From positions 1-64,000 of the forward strand of contig JBOHFI010000014.1 in NCBI GenBank assembly GCA_050699595.1: a stretch of DNA of 64,000 nucleotides. Direction: 5' to 3'. Position numbers and translations under genes: made by a program. Origin of the DNA: GCA-003244245 sp050699595. Lineage in GTDB: Bacteria > Actinomycetota > Actinomycetes > Mycobacteriales > Pseudonocardiaceae. Positions 17,652 through 25,470 of the stretch are shown piece after piece (the stretch's first letter is position 1; each line of letters opens with the position of its first letter). The notes under the pieces were generated by a model. It was not told where the DNA came from. It did not search any database and saw only the letters and a list, made by a program, of their open reading frames with translations.

Positions 17652-18455
17652 TCAGCTACCGGTTTCGGCACGCACGCCGAACCCGGACGGGGCAAAGCCC
17701 TGGGTGCGCACCGTGTCTGCCGGCGCGGCAGAGCCACGTCCATCGAGTTCTCGGAGTTGCGACTCCAAGTAGGTCTTCAAACGAGTACGGTATTCACGCT
17801 CGAACGTGCGCAGTTCGTCGATCTTCTTCTCCAGGTTGTTCTTCTCCTGGCTGATCGAACCGAGGATCTCGGTGTGCTTGCGCGCCGCATCGCGCTCCAG
17901 CGAGGCGGCTTTCTCCCGGGACTGCCGGTCCAGAGTCTCGGCTCTGGTGCGAGCGTCGTTGAGCATGGTCTCGGCTCGACCCCTGGCCTCGTTGACCATG
18001 CCGTCAGCCTTCGCCCTCGCATCGGAGAGCAGTTGCTCGGACTTGGTTCGGGCCTCGCCCAACATCCCGTCCGCTTCGGACTTGGCCTCGCCGGTCAACC
18101 GGTCCGCCATCTCCTGGGCCAGACCCAGCACCTTGGCGGCTTGCACGTGATGGTCGCCACCCGGAGACGTCTGCTCCCTCATCGGCGGTGGCACTGGGAC
18201 CATCGCTGGGGCCATCACCGGCCGCTGCGGCTCCAGCGGGCGAAGGTTACGTCCGGTGTCCACCGGTGCGGCGCGCAGCTGCTGATCGAGCCGCTCAACC
18301 TGGTTACGAAGCTCGTTGTTCTCCTCAATCAACCGAGCCAGCTCGGCCTCAACCAGGTCGAGGAAGGCGTCCACCTCGTCCTCGTTGTAGCCCCGCTTGC
18401 CGATCGGCGGCTTACTGAACGCGACGTTGTGAACGTCGGCGGGGGTCAACGGCAT
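17652..18455 (-). CDS. divIVA: DivIVA/Wag31 polar growth protein
   Basis: A 267-residue coiled-coil protein that binds negatively curved membrane at cell poles and recruits the tip-growth machinery. The N-terminal domain (residues 1-65) has the diagnostic LTPADVHNVAFSKPPIGKRG and YNEDEVDAFLDLVEAEL. A Pro-rich linker follows at about 80-105, then a long coiled coil rich in Ala, Glu, Lys and Arg from 110 to 235. It is the last of the dcw-linked genes and ends the usual ftsZ, pgeF, yggS, sepF, yggT, divIVA order. ATG 18455 has AGGTGA upstream. A short palindrome at 18484-18501 may control it. Confidence 0.95.
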   Translation of the reverse strand: MPLTPADVHNVAFSKPPIGKRGYNEDEVDAFLDLVEAELARLIEENNELRNQVERLDQQLRAAPVDTGRNLRPLEPQRPVMAPAMVPVPPPMREQTSPGGDHHVQAAKVLGLAQEMADRLTGEAKSEADGMLGEARTKSEQLLSDARAKADGMVNEARGRAETMLNDARTRAETLDRQSREKAASLERDAARKHTEILGSISQEKNNLEKKIDELRTFEREYRTRLKTYLESQLRELDGRGSAAPADTVRTQGFAPSGFGVRAETGS

Positions 18456-18483
18456 CGGATCACCTCACGCACTCCTCAACGAC

Positions 18484-18501
18484 TATGTACATGCGTACAT
18501 A
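18484..18501. promoter_or_regulatory. Palindrome upstream of divIVA, possible operator or -10 region
   Basis: TATGTAC-ATGC-GTACATA is a seven-base inverted repeat about 30 bases upstream of the divIVA start. The AT-rich words TACATA on both strands could act as a -10 element for a divIVA promoter. No regulator can be named from the sequence. Confidence 0.35.
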
Positions 18502-18551
18502 CTAGGGGACATCCTGGGGCATGGGCCCCGAACTCGGTGGCCACTACAGTC

Positions 18552-18836
18552 TCACACCGGTTTCACCACGCGCATCAGTATGAGCACTACGAACAGCAGG
18601 ACCATAATGGACAGGTCCAGCCCGACACCGCCGATCCGGATGGGTTTGACCACCCGTTGCAGGGCCCGGACCGGAGGGTCCGTCATGGTATAGACCGACT
18701 CCAGGGCGATCGCCACCCCCCCGACCGGCTGCCAGCTACGCGCGAAGCTGCGAACAAGCTCGACCACTATACGCGCCGTGAGCAGCAGCCAGAAGAAGAA
18801 GAGCAGGTCGTAAACGACCCAACGGACCAGATCCAC
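18552..18836 (-). CDS. yggT: YggT-family membrane protein
   Basis: A 94-residue protein with two hydrophobic segments (YDLLFFFWLLLTARIVVELV and LDLSIMVLLFVVLILMRVV) separated by the conserved YggT loop TMTDPPVRALQRVVKPIR. The gene lies between sepF and divIVA as in other actinobacteria. Its function is not well established; a role in envelope or division is assumed from its position. GTG 18836 is the start. Confidence 0.85.
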   Translation of the reverse strand: MDLVRWVVYDLLFFFWLLLTARIVVELVRSFARSWQPVGGVAIALESVYTMTDPPVRALQRVVKPIRIGGVGLDLSIMVLLFVVLILMRVVKPV

Positions 18837-18904
18837 GGCGACACTCTGCCACCGATGCCTAGGAGGTGGCGAACCGGGGCCCCTCGACCGCGCTAAACAG
18901 GGGT

Positions 18905-19624
18905 TCAGACGGAGAAGCGGCCTTCGGCGATCCGGCGTCTGTCTTCGGCGGACACGTCGACGTTGGGCGGCGAGAGGAGGAAGACCTTGTTGGTGACCTT
19001 GTCGATCGAGCCGCGCATCGCGAAGGCCAGCCCGGCCGCGAAGTCGACGAGCCGCTTGGCGTCTCGGTCCTCCATCTCGGTCAGGTTCATGATCACCGGA
19101 TTGCCCTCGCGGTAGCGTTCCCCGATGGGCCGGGCCTCGTTGTAGTTGTGTGGGTGCAACGTGACGATGCGGGCCAGCGGGTGCGCACCCTCTTCCTTGA
19201 GCGGCTCTTCGGCGAGTGGGTCAGTTCGTGATACTGGCGTAACACGGTGAGGTGCGACTGGTTGGCGGACCGCTGACCTGGTGTTGTCAGCCATTGCATC
19301 GACGGCTAAGGAGCCGTGCACCGGAGCCCAGAGGTCCGTGGCGCGAGACTCTCTAACAGGAGACTCCCCAGCTCGATGGTCCACAGTCCAGGAAGGAGAG
19401 CGAGTGGTGTGCATCTTGGGCGCCGCATGATGCCCGACGCGGGCGGTGAACCCACCTGATCCAAGCCCTGGGTCATGCCCCTGGCTGTCATCGCCTGGCT
19501 CCGGGTTACCAGAGCGATAGCCAGGGTGGTAGCCGTCGGACTCCGCTGCGTTGAACTCAGCTGGGTAGAACTCCTCGGCGGGGACCATGCCGAAGTAGGC
19601 CTTCAGCCTGTGCAGCGCGCTCAC
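18905..19624 (-). CDS. sepF: Cell division protein SepF
   Basis: SepF anchors FtsZ to the membrane in actinobacteria, which lack FtsA. The 239-residue protein starts at GTG 19624 (VSALHRLKAYFGMVPAEEFY), with GGAGAG upstream; the N-terminal helix is the membrane-binding part. A disordered linker of about 120 residues leads to the folded core IVTLHPHNYNEARPIGERYR, then PVIMNLTEMEDRDAKRLVDF and MRGSIDKVTNKVFLLSPPNV, which binds the FtsZ tail. The linker contains many charged residues and no motif. The start codons at 19681 and between are rejected because they add no family sequence. Confidence 0.93.
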   Translation of the reverse strand: MSALHRLKAYFGMVPAEEFYPAEFNAAESDGYHPGYRSGNPEPGDDSQGHDPGLGSGGFTARVGHHAAPKMHTTRSPSWTVDHRAGESPVRESRATDLWAPVHGSLAVDAMADNTRSAVRQPVAPHRVTPVSRTDPLAEEPLKEEGAHPLARIVTLHPHNYNEARPIGERYREGNPVIMNLTEMEDRDAKRLVDFAAGLAFAMRGSIDKVTNKVFLLSPPNVDVSAEDRRRIAEGRFSV

Positions 19625-19713
19625 CGTCTCTCCTTCCTGCCCCGACCCTCGACGCACCGCCCACCGAGCCCGGCCCGGCACGCCGTCGGAGGAGTCGGAC
19701 CGTGGGATGCGAT

Positions 19714-20442
19714 CTACAGTGAGGTTAACGGCCGATCGCCCAGTAGTGCGGTTCCGACACGCACGCAGGTCGAGCCGTGTGCGATGGCCTGCTCAAGGTC
19801 ACCGCTCATCCCCGAGGAGAGTTCGACCGCGCCGGCGTGCGAACGGCGCAGCCGTTGTGCGGCCGCGCCGAGCTGGGCGAAGGCTGCTCCGAGATCGACA
19901 CCGAGCGGGACGACACCCATCACTCCTTCCAGCCGCAGGTGCGATGCGGCCGCGACCCGATCAGCCAGCGCCTCCAGTTGTGGCAGCGGGCAGCCGCCAC
20001 GCGCCGGGTCACCGTCCAGGCTGGCCTGGACGAGCACGCCGAGGGCGCCGCGGCGGTGGCCTGCCTGCATCGCGACACGAGCGGCCCGGTTCAGGACCTC
20101 GACCAGCCGGGCCGAGTCCACCGACTGCACCTGCACCGCCCACCGGGCCACTGAGCGGGACTTGTTGCTCTGCACTCGACCAACCATGTGCCAGCGCACG
20201 CCGACCGTCGGGCGTAGCGCGCTGACCTCGGCCACTTTGGCGACGGCCTCGGAGTCTCGGGCCTCAGCGGCGTCGAGCAGGCCGAGTTCAGCGAGCAGGG
20301 CCACGTCACGTGCGGGGAAGTTCTTGGTGACCGGGAGCAACCGCACCCGCGCGGGATCCCGGCCCGCGGTGGCGCACGCGACGGCGATGCGCTCGCGAAC
20401 CCGCACTAGAGCCGCGGCCAGCTCATCACGCCGACAGGCCAT
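19714..20442 (-). CDS. YggS-family pyridoxal phosphate homeostasis protein
   Basis: A 242-residue PLP-binding protein of the alanine racemase N-domain fold, thought to buffer free PLP. The PLP lysine lies in RLLPVTKNFPARDVALL, followed by WHMVGRVQSNKSRSVARW and VQSVDSARLVEVLNRA. The C-terminal phosphate-binding segment is ELSSGMSGDLEQAIAHGSTC, then VRVGTALLGDR. ATG 20442 shares its first base with the pgeF stop (TGATG), so the genes are coupled. Order and length are typical. Confidence 0.92.
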   Translation of the reverse strand: MACRRDELAAALVRVRERIAVACATAGRDPARVRLLPVTKNFPARDVALLAELGLLDAAEARDSEAVAKVAEVSALRPTVGVRWHMVGRVQSNKSRSVARWAVQVQSVDSARLVEVLNRAARVAMQAGHRRGALGVLVQASLDGDPARGGCPLPQLEALADRVAAASHLRLEGVMGVVPLGVDLGAAFAQLGAAAQRLRRSHAGAVELSSGMSGDLEQAIAHGSTCVRVGTALLGDRPLTSL

Positions 20443-21155
20443 CACTGCTCGATCCAGATTAGTGCCGCAAGCCTGCCGGTGACTCCATCGCGGCGGTAGC
20501 TGTACAGCGTGGGGTCCTCGATCGTGCACCGCGGGTCGACGCCGACCCGAGCCACGCCGGCGGCGGCAAGCTGGCGCCACAGCCCGGCCCGCAGGTCCAG
20601 ACCCGCGGTACCCCGGCGAGTGCGGCAAGCACTGCCCGGCAACCGGGACTGGACGTCGGCCTGCATCTGCTCGGGTACCTCGTAGCACTGCCCGCATGCC
20701 GAGGGCCCGAGCAACACCTCCACCGCCTCGAGGCGCGCGCCGAGCCGCTGCATCGCCTCCAGCGCGGCGGGTAACACCCCGGCCCGGGCCCCGGCCCGCC
20801 CCGCGTGCACGGCGGCGACAACCTTTGCCACGGGGTCAGCGAGCAGCACCGGCACACAGTCGGCGACCAGCACCGCCACCGCAAGCCGGGGCTGCGCGGT
20901 GACCAGCGCATCGCTGGCCGGCACCGGCAGCGACCGCGGCCCGTCAATCACGGTGACCGCGTGGCCGTGCACCTGCTCCATCCAGACCAGGCGCTGGGCG
21001 GGCAGGCCGATGCCGGTGGCAAGCCGTTCCCGGTTGGCGGCCACCGCCTCGGGACGGTCGCCGACGTGCTCCCCCAAGTTGAAGGAGGCGTACGGCGGCA
21101 CCGACACCCCCCCGTGCCGAGTGGTGACCACCTGCCGGATGCTGATGGTGCTCAC
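20442..21155 (-). CDS. pgeF: Peptidoglycan editing factor PgeF (YfiH/DUF152 family)
   Basis: A 237-residue polyphenol oxidase-like fold protein. In other bacteria PgeF hydrolyses wrongly built muropeptide precursors carrying L-Ser in place of L-Ala. The metal-binding residues are in MEQVHGHAV, LVADCVPVLLADP and VAAVHAGRAGARAG (His, Cys, His). The GTG start at 21155 overlaps the ftsZ stop as GTGA. The gene is always next to ftsZ in actinobacteria, which fits a wall-quality role. Confidence 0.9.
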   Translation of the reverse strand: MSTISIRQVVTTRHGGVSVPPYASFNLGEHVGDRPEAVAANRERLATGIGLPAQRLVWMEQVHGHAVTVIDGPRSLPVPASDALVTAQPRLAVAVLVADCVPVLLADPVAKVVAAVHAGRAGARAGVLPAALEAMQRLGARLEAVEVLLGPSACGQCYEVPEQMQADVQSRLPGSACRTRRGTAGLDLRAGLWRQLAAAGVARVGVDPRCTIEDPTLYSYRRDGVTGRLAALIWIEQ

Positions 21156-22402
21156 CGCTTCATGAACGGCGGAACGTCCACCTCATCATCGTCGTCGAAG
21201 TCGTCGGTCACCGGTACCGCCCGACCAGGCCCGCTCGTCGCAGGGCGGGTCGGCGCCGCAGCGCCACCCCGCCCGAGCGAACCGGTGCCAGGCTGCCACG
21301 CGGCGGGATTGGGCGGGACCTGGCGCGCTGGGGCTGACGCCGAGGCAGGGGCGGACCTGGGCGGCTTCTGAGTAGCGGGGTTAACCTGCCCGGCCTGTCC
21401 CCTGGCCACCGTTCGCGCCGCCACCGGCGTCGGGTCCAGTTTCTTATGCGACGGCACACCGGCGTCGAAACCAGCGGCTATCACCGTGACGCGCACCTCG
21501 TCGCCCAGCGAGTCGTCGATCACCGTGCCGAAGATGATGTTCGCTTCGGGATGCGCGGACTCCTGCACCAGCGATGCGGCCTCGTTGATCTCGAACAGAC
21601 CCAGATCCGAACCGCCGGCGATGGACAACAGGACACCGCGCGCCCCCTCCATCGACGCCTCCAACAGCGGCGAGTTGATGGCCTTCGCGGCGGCCTGCAC
21701 CGACCTGCCCTCCCCTCGGGCGGACCCGATGCCCATCAGTGCACTACCCGCCCCGGACATGACGCTTTTCACATCGGCGAAGTCCAGGTTGATCAGACCA
21801 GGGGTGGTGATGAGGTCGGTGATGCCCTGGACACCGGAGAGCAGCACCTCGTCCGCGGAGCGGAAAGCATCCATCAAGCTCACGTTGACGTCCCCGAGCT
21901 GCAGCAGCCGATCATTCGGGATGACGATCAGCGTGTCGCACTCGTTGCGCAGCTCAGCGATGCCGTCCTCGGCCTGGCCACCTCGCCGCTTACCCTCGAA
22001 GGTGAACGGTCTGGTGACCACGCCGATGGTCAGCGCACCCAGCTTGCGGGCGATGCCGGCCACCACGGGAGCCCCACCGGTGCCGGTCCCGCCGCCCTCA
22101 CCGGCGGTGACGAACACCATGTCCGCCCCCGTGAGAACCTCCTCGATCTCCTCGCGGTGGTCCTCGGCGGCCTTGCGGCCGACCTCCGGGTTCGCCCCCG
22201 CGCCGAGCCCGCGAGTGAGCTCCCGGCCGATGTCGAGCTTGACGTCGGCGTCCGACATCAGCAGCGCCTGGGCATCGGTGTTCACCGCGATGAACTCGAC
22301 GCCGCTGAGCCCGACCTCGATCATGCGGTTGACCGCGTTGACGCCACCACCACCGATTCCGGCGACCTTGATCACGGCAAGGTAGTTGTGCGGTGGCGTC
22401 AT
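21152..22402 (-). CDS. ftsZ: Cell division protein FtsZ
   Basis: The bacterial tubulin that forms the septal ring. It is 416 residues long, with the GTP-binding motif TAGEGGGTGTGGAPVVAG, the N-terminal IKVAGIGGGGVNAVNRMI and the T7 loop NLDFADVKSVMSGAGSALMG. A Pro/Ala-rich linker leads to the C-terminal peptide DEVDVPPFMKR that binds SepF. ATG 22402 begins the gene. Normally ftsQ lies directly upstream and carries ftsZ promoters; here an island of about 8.3 kb intervenes, so ftsZ must be transcribed from a promoter in the 100 to 200 bases that remain. The words GATGAGGTTGAGAGTTC just upstream look like retained native sequence. Confidence 0.97.
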   Translation of the reverse strand: MTPPHNYLAVIKVAGIGGGGVNAVNRMIEVGLSGVEFIAVNTDAQALLMSDADVKLDIGRELTRGLGAGANPEVGRKAAEDHREEIEEVLTGADMVFVTAGEGGGTGTGGAPVVAGIARKLGALTIGVVTRPFTFEGKRRGGQAEDGIAELRNECDTLIVIPNDRLLQLGDVNVSLMDAFRSADEVLLSGVQGITDLITTPGLINLDFADVKSVMSGAGSALMGIGSARGEGRSVQAAAKAINSPLLEASMEGARGVLLSIAGGSDLGLFEINEAASLVQESAHPEANIIFGTVIDDSLGDEVRVTVIAAGFDAGVPSHKKLDPTPVAARTVARGQAGQVNPATQKPPRSAPASASAPARQVPPNPAAWQPGTGSLGRGGAAAPTRPATSGPGRAVPVTDDFDDDDEVDVPPFMKR

Positions 22403-22662
22403 CCGCTCGCACCTTCGCTATCGCTGCCAGCACCCCGCCGACTTCCGGACAACTCCTGCTCCCCTCGGCGTGGCAGAACTCTCAACCTCATCTGGAGGAT
22501 TAGAGTTATGTCAGCTCTGTGTCGTGAGCGACGGTAGGCACCGTCGCCGGCAGCGTCCAGCAGGCACGCCGGGACGGGTCGACTATCCGGCGCCGCGAGT
22601 GTATGCGGCAGCGGCGTCTCACGACGACAGGGTCAGCGTTGCCGGCAGCGTTCCGTGGGGTG

Positions 22663-22842
22663 ATGCGAAGCCGCACCCCGAACGGTGATCCGCACACTGT
22701 GATCGTCACGCGGCAGGGCCTGGACAACGCTGGGCGGGTGTGACTCACCTTCAACGGGGCGGTCAAGACCACCGTCGCGATGACCAACCAGGAGACGATG
22801 CAGCTGTGCGAGCTACTCAACAACGCGGCGGCGGCGCGGTGA
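22663..22842 (+). pseudogene. Small gene interrupted by an in-frame TGA
   Basis: From ATG 22663 the frame reads MRSRTPNGDPHTVIVTRQGL, DNAGRV, a TGA at 22741-22743, then LTFNGAVKTTVAMTNQET and MQLCELLNNAAAAR before a second TGA. Both halves share one frame, and the helical second half looks like coding sequence. The simplest reading is a nonsense mutation in a small hypothetical gene next to the MITE-like element. Function unknown. Confidence 0.4.
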
Positions 22843-22866
22843 GCGTCCCCGTCACCCCGCGAGCCA

Positions 22867-23107
22867 CGGCCGTTTCAAGATCATTAATTTGGAGATCGTG
22901 CTGGGATCCGATTCACTCACCTTGATCACCGAAAGTGAGCTGTGGCCATGCACTACCGCATGGCCACAGCTCACTTTCGGTGATCAAGCTCCGATACCGC
23001 CAACGGCGGGCACGAGCCACCAAAAAATACCGACGCGGCCTAATGGGCGGCGACAGAGCGGTCCATCCTCATGCGAACCCCCTGGATTAACAATCTTGAA
23101 ACGGCCG
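22867..23107. mobile_element. MITE-like element with 22-bp terminal inverted repeats
   Basis: CGGCCGTTTCAAGATCATTAAT at 22867-22888 and the reverse complement of 23086-23107 agree at 20 of 22 positions. They enclose about 197 bases without a gene, including a 31-bp perfect palindrome. Size, terminal repeats and lack of coding sequence fit a non-autonomous element or the end-to-end remnant of an insertion sequence. I could not find a clear target duplication, and no second copy is visible in this window. Confidence 0.5.
22921..22988. repeat. Perfect 31-bp inverted repeat with six-base loop
   Basis: The left arm at 22921-22951 (begins CTTGATCACCGAAAGTGAGC) is perfectly complementary to the right arm at 22958-22988, around the loop ACTACC. 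The stem is long enough to be stable in RNA and extrudable in DNA. It lies inside the MITE-like element, upstream of ftsZ and of the PASTA gene. It may act as a bidirectional terminator. Confidence 0.85.
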
Positions 23108-23186
23108 CGTCCCGTGGGCGGCGTCCCCCTCGCCCCGAGCCAACCGTGTACGCACCGTTTCGATCACCAGCTTGTATCACCCGATT

Positions 23187-23230
23187 CAGGATAGATCATA
23201 TCACCTACCCAGGTGATATGATCTATCCTG
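23187..23230. repeat. Perfect 20-bp AT-rich palindrome upstream of the PASTA gene
   Basis: CAGGATAGATCATATCACCT at 23187-23206 pairs with 23211-23230 around ACCC. It is far more AT-rich than the genome and lies about 120 bases before the PASTA gene start. Possible roles are an operator, a terminator or a transposon scar. The words TATTCT and TATCCTG nearby could belong to a promoter. Confidence 0.75.
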
Positions 23231-23351
23231 TGTATCCAATGTTCACCTATTCTAGTAGTAGCGTCGGTGTCGGCTCGCGGGACAGTCACATGCCGCCCTA
23301 CGGGTTCCGTAGCCGTGCTGAAGAGATCACGACGGTTGGCGGGGACCAGCC

Positions 23352-24149
23352 ATGACCGATCAACAACCCCCCGAGCAACAGCCTCCCGACGAACGGCGGC
23401 GGAAACGGCGCCGGTGGAGGCTGCGTCGCGACGACATCAAAGCCGAGTGGTCGGTGTCCGGTGGGCTTACGCTGGCCGGAACCGGTGTCATCGGGGCACT
23501 CCTTGTTGTGCCCGTCTGGTGGGTCCTTCAACAGCGGTCACAGGTCGAGGTTCCATACCTGGTCGGTGTGTCGCACGTCGCGGCGGAGGCTCAGCTCAAG
23601 AGCAAGGGACTGAACCTGCATGCAACCTATGGCGAGGTTTCCACCCAGCCGGCCGGAACAGTGCTGCGGACCGACCCCACTGCCGGGACGAAGCTTGACC
23701 AAGGTGGGGGTGTGAGCCTTGTTCTCGCGATCTCGGAACCCTCCCTCACATCACCTCCGGCTGTGGTGCCACCTTCGGTTGTGGTGTTACCTCCAGTCGT
23801 GGTGCCGCCTCCGGCAGCGGCACCCCCACCGATCATGATACCCCCACCGATCGTGACACCCCCTCCGACCCCGGCGCTACGGCAGGTTCCCGACGTAGTC
23901 GGTTTTGACCTGGTCAGAGCGAAGCAGACGCTGGCAGCGAACAAGCTGACGGTCGGGTCGGTCACAGAAGAAGCGTCAAATCAGTGTGCCCAGACTGTCC
24001 TGCGAACCAACCCGAGGGCAGGTACGACGGTCCAGCTCGGCAGCGCGGTCAATCTTGTCCTGACCAAACCACCAGCGGTGAGCGGGCGCAGCACGGCCGG
24101 CGGGGGCACCAGGGACGGCGTGCCCTGCGGAGGCAGCGGAGGTGGTTAG
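23352..24149 (+). CDS. Membrane-anchored protein with two PASTA domains
   Basis: A 265-residue protein with a basic cytoplasmic head (residues 1-35), one membrane helix (about 37-60, GGLTLAGTGVIGALLVVPVW) and two extracellular PASTA domains. The first is VEVPYLVGVSHVAAEAQLKS to about residue 130; the second is QVPDVVGFDLVRAKQTLAAN to about 240. A Pro/Val-rich linker of about 45 residues joins them. PASTA domains bind muropeptides or lipid II. There is no kinase domain, unlike PknB, so it may be a sensor or a septal scaffold. It lies at the ftsZ end of the island and converges with the XRE gene (gap nine bases). The Cys pair near the C-terminus is unexplained. Confidence 0.8.
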   Translation: MTDQQPPEQQPPDERRRKRRRWRLRRDDIKAEWSVSGGLTLAGTGVIGALLVVPVWWVLQQRSQVEVPYLVGVSHVAAEAQLKSKGLNLHATYGEVSTQPAGTVLRTDPTAGTKLDQGGGVSLVLAISEPSLTSPPAVVPPSVVVLPPVVVPPPAAAPPPIMIPPPIVTPPPTPALRQVPDVVGFDLVRAKQTLAANKLTVGSVTEEASNQCAQTVLRTNPRAGTTVQLGSAVNLVLTKPPAVSGRSTAGGGTRDGVPCGGSGGG

Positions 24150-24158
24150 CGCGTGACG

Positions 24159-25394
24159 CTACTGCACGCCGACGAACTCGGCCAGCTCGCGGAGTCCGCG
24201 TCGACCACGACGGTCGCGGCGCAGCATCTGCCGCAGCATGTCGTGGACGCGGTGAGTGAACATCAGCTGTTCCGGCGCGACCGCCCTGGCGGCGGTCAGC
24301 GCGCTGAGCGCGTCGTCGTCGTGCCGGCGCAGATAGTGCGACCACGCCACGGTGATCAGGTGCGAGGACCGACGCTCGGCCAGCTCAGCAGGCAGTCTGG
24401 TGGCATCCACGTGCGCGGCCTGGCGAATAGCGTCGATGGGGTCACCCATCTCGGTGGCCAACCATACCCGGTGAATCGCCACATTCGTGGGACCGAACGC
24501 GGTCCACAAATCATTGCGATCACCGGTGAGCCGCGCGACCCGGTCACACTCTCGGAGGTAATCGCGGACCGCCACGTGGTCACCGACAGTCGCCGCGCCC
24601 ACCGTACTCCGGAGCATCAACGCCCCATACATCGACGCGTGCTGTGGAGACTGAGCCAACCGAGGTCGCAGCGCGTCGGCGGCCGCGACCGGAACGTCGA
24701 TGGACTCCTGGAGGAAACCGTGGTTTCGCAGTGCCGACGCCAGTCGAAAGACGGCCCCGGTGATCAGCAGCTCGTCCTCGCTGCGCTCAGCAGCAGCCAT
24801 GGCACGTTCCACGGCCATCCACGGCAGGTCCTTCTCCCCGATCCGGTCCAACATCCCGGAGGTGACGCGCCAGACCAGGGAGAGCTGCCCGAACGCGCGG
24901 CGTTGCCGTTCGCCGGTGCTGGTGTGCGCGGCGTGCCAAGCGTCTGCGATCAAATCGGGCAACAGCGGACCGAGCTGTGACCAGCACTCGGTCTGCGAGC
25001 AGACGAACGCCTCGTTGATCCGCACCGCCAACTCGGCGGGTCCGACAGGCGGCCGGTCAGGCACGCCGAGCACTCGTGCCGACCCGTTGTACCGGAACAT
25101 CGCGGCCTTGATCGCGACAACAGAGTCCGGCGCGGTACCGATCACCGAATCACGCGACTCACGGCGCAGGGTGGTGAACGCGGCAGGCAGGAGCTTAACC
25201 GGATCGATGCCCAGGACGTCGGCGATGGCGACGATGGTGGACAACCGATCCAGCTCTTTGGCGCCCCGCTCGAACTGGGAAAGCCACTCCACAGTGCGCC
25301 CCAGCAGCCCGGCCAGCACCTCCTGGGTGATGCCCTTGCGCCGCCGGTAAAACGCCACCCGCTCACCGACAGTCGCCTCAACGGTCAACCGCAT
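24159..25394 (-). CDS. XRE-family transcriptional regulator with TPR-like C-terminal region
   Basis: A 411-residue protein with an N-terminal helix-turn-helix (VGERVAFYRRRKGITQEVLA, GLLGRTVEWLSQFERGAKEL) and about 300 helical residues that look like TPR repeats. Large regulators of this build are common in actinomycetes and often sit beside the genes they control. It is divergent from the kinase-like gene at 25471 across 76 bases. Those bases contain CCCAA-GATTTTG-TTGGG (about 25421-25437), a candidate operator for it. Signals are unknown. Confidence 0.8.
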   Translation of the reverse strand: MRLTVEATVGERVAFYRRRKGITQEVLAGLLGRTVEWLSQFERGAKELDRLSTIVAIADVLGIDPVKLLPAAFTTLRRESRDSVIGTAPDSVVAIKAAMFRYNGSARVLGVPDRPPVGPAELAVRINEAFVCSQTECWSQLGPLLPDLIADAWHAAHTSTGERQRRAFGQLSLVWRVTSGMLDRIGEKDLPWMAVERAMAAAERSEDELLITGAVFRLASALRNHGFLQESIDVPVAAADALRPRLAQSPQHASMYGALMLRSTVGAATVGDHVAVRDYLRECDRVARLTGDRNDLWTAFGPTNVAIHRVWLATEMGDPIDAIRQAAHVDATRLPAELAERRSSHLITVAWSHYLRRHDDDALSALTAARAVAPEQLMFTHRVHDMLRQMLRRDRRGRRGLRELAEFVGVQ

Positions 25395-25470
25395 AGCGAC
25401 GAGCCTAGTTCGGAACCTACCCCAAGATTTTGTTGGGTTTGGTGTCTGGAGGTGCCCATAGGGTCAGCCC

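Noticed and set aside
24153..24980. 275-codon plus-strand frame after the PASTA gene
   Set aside because: Antisense to the XRE regulator, with His/Arg/Gln-rich filler sequence.
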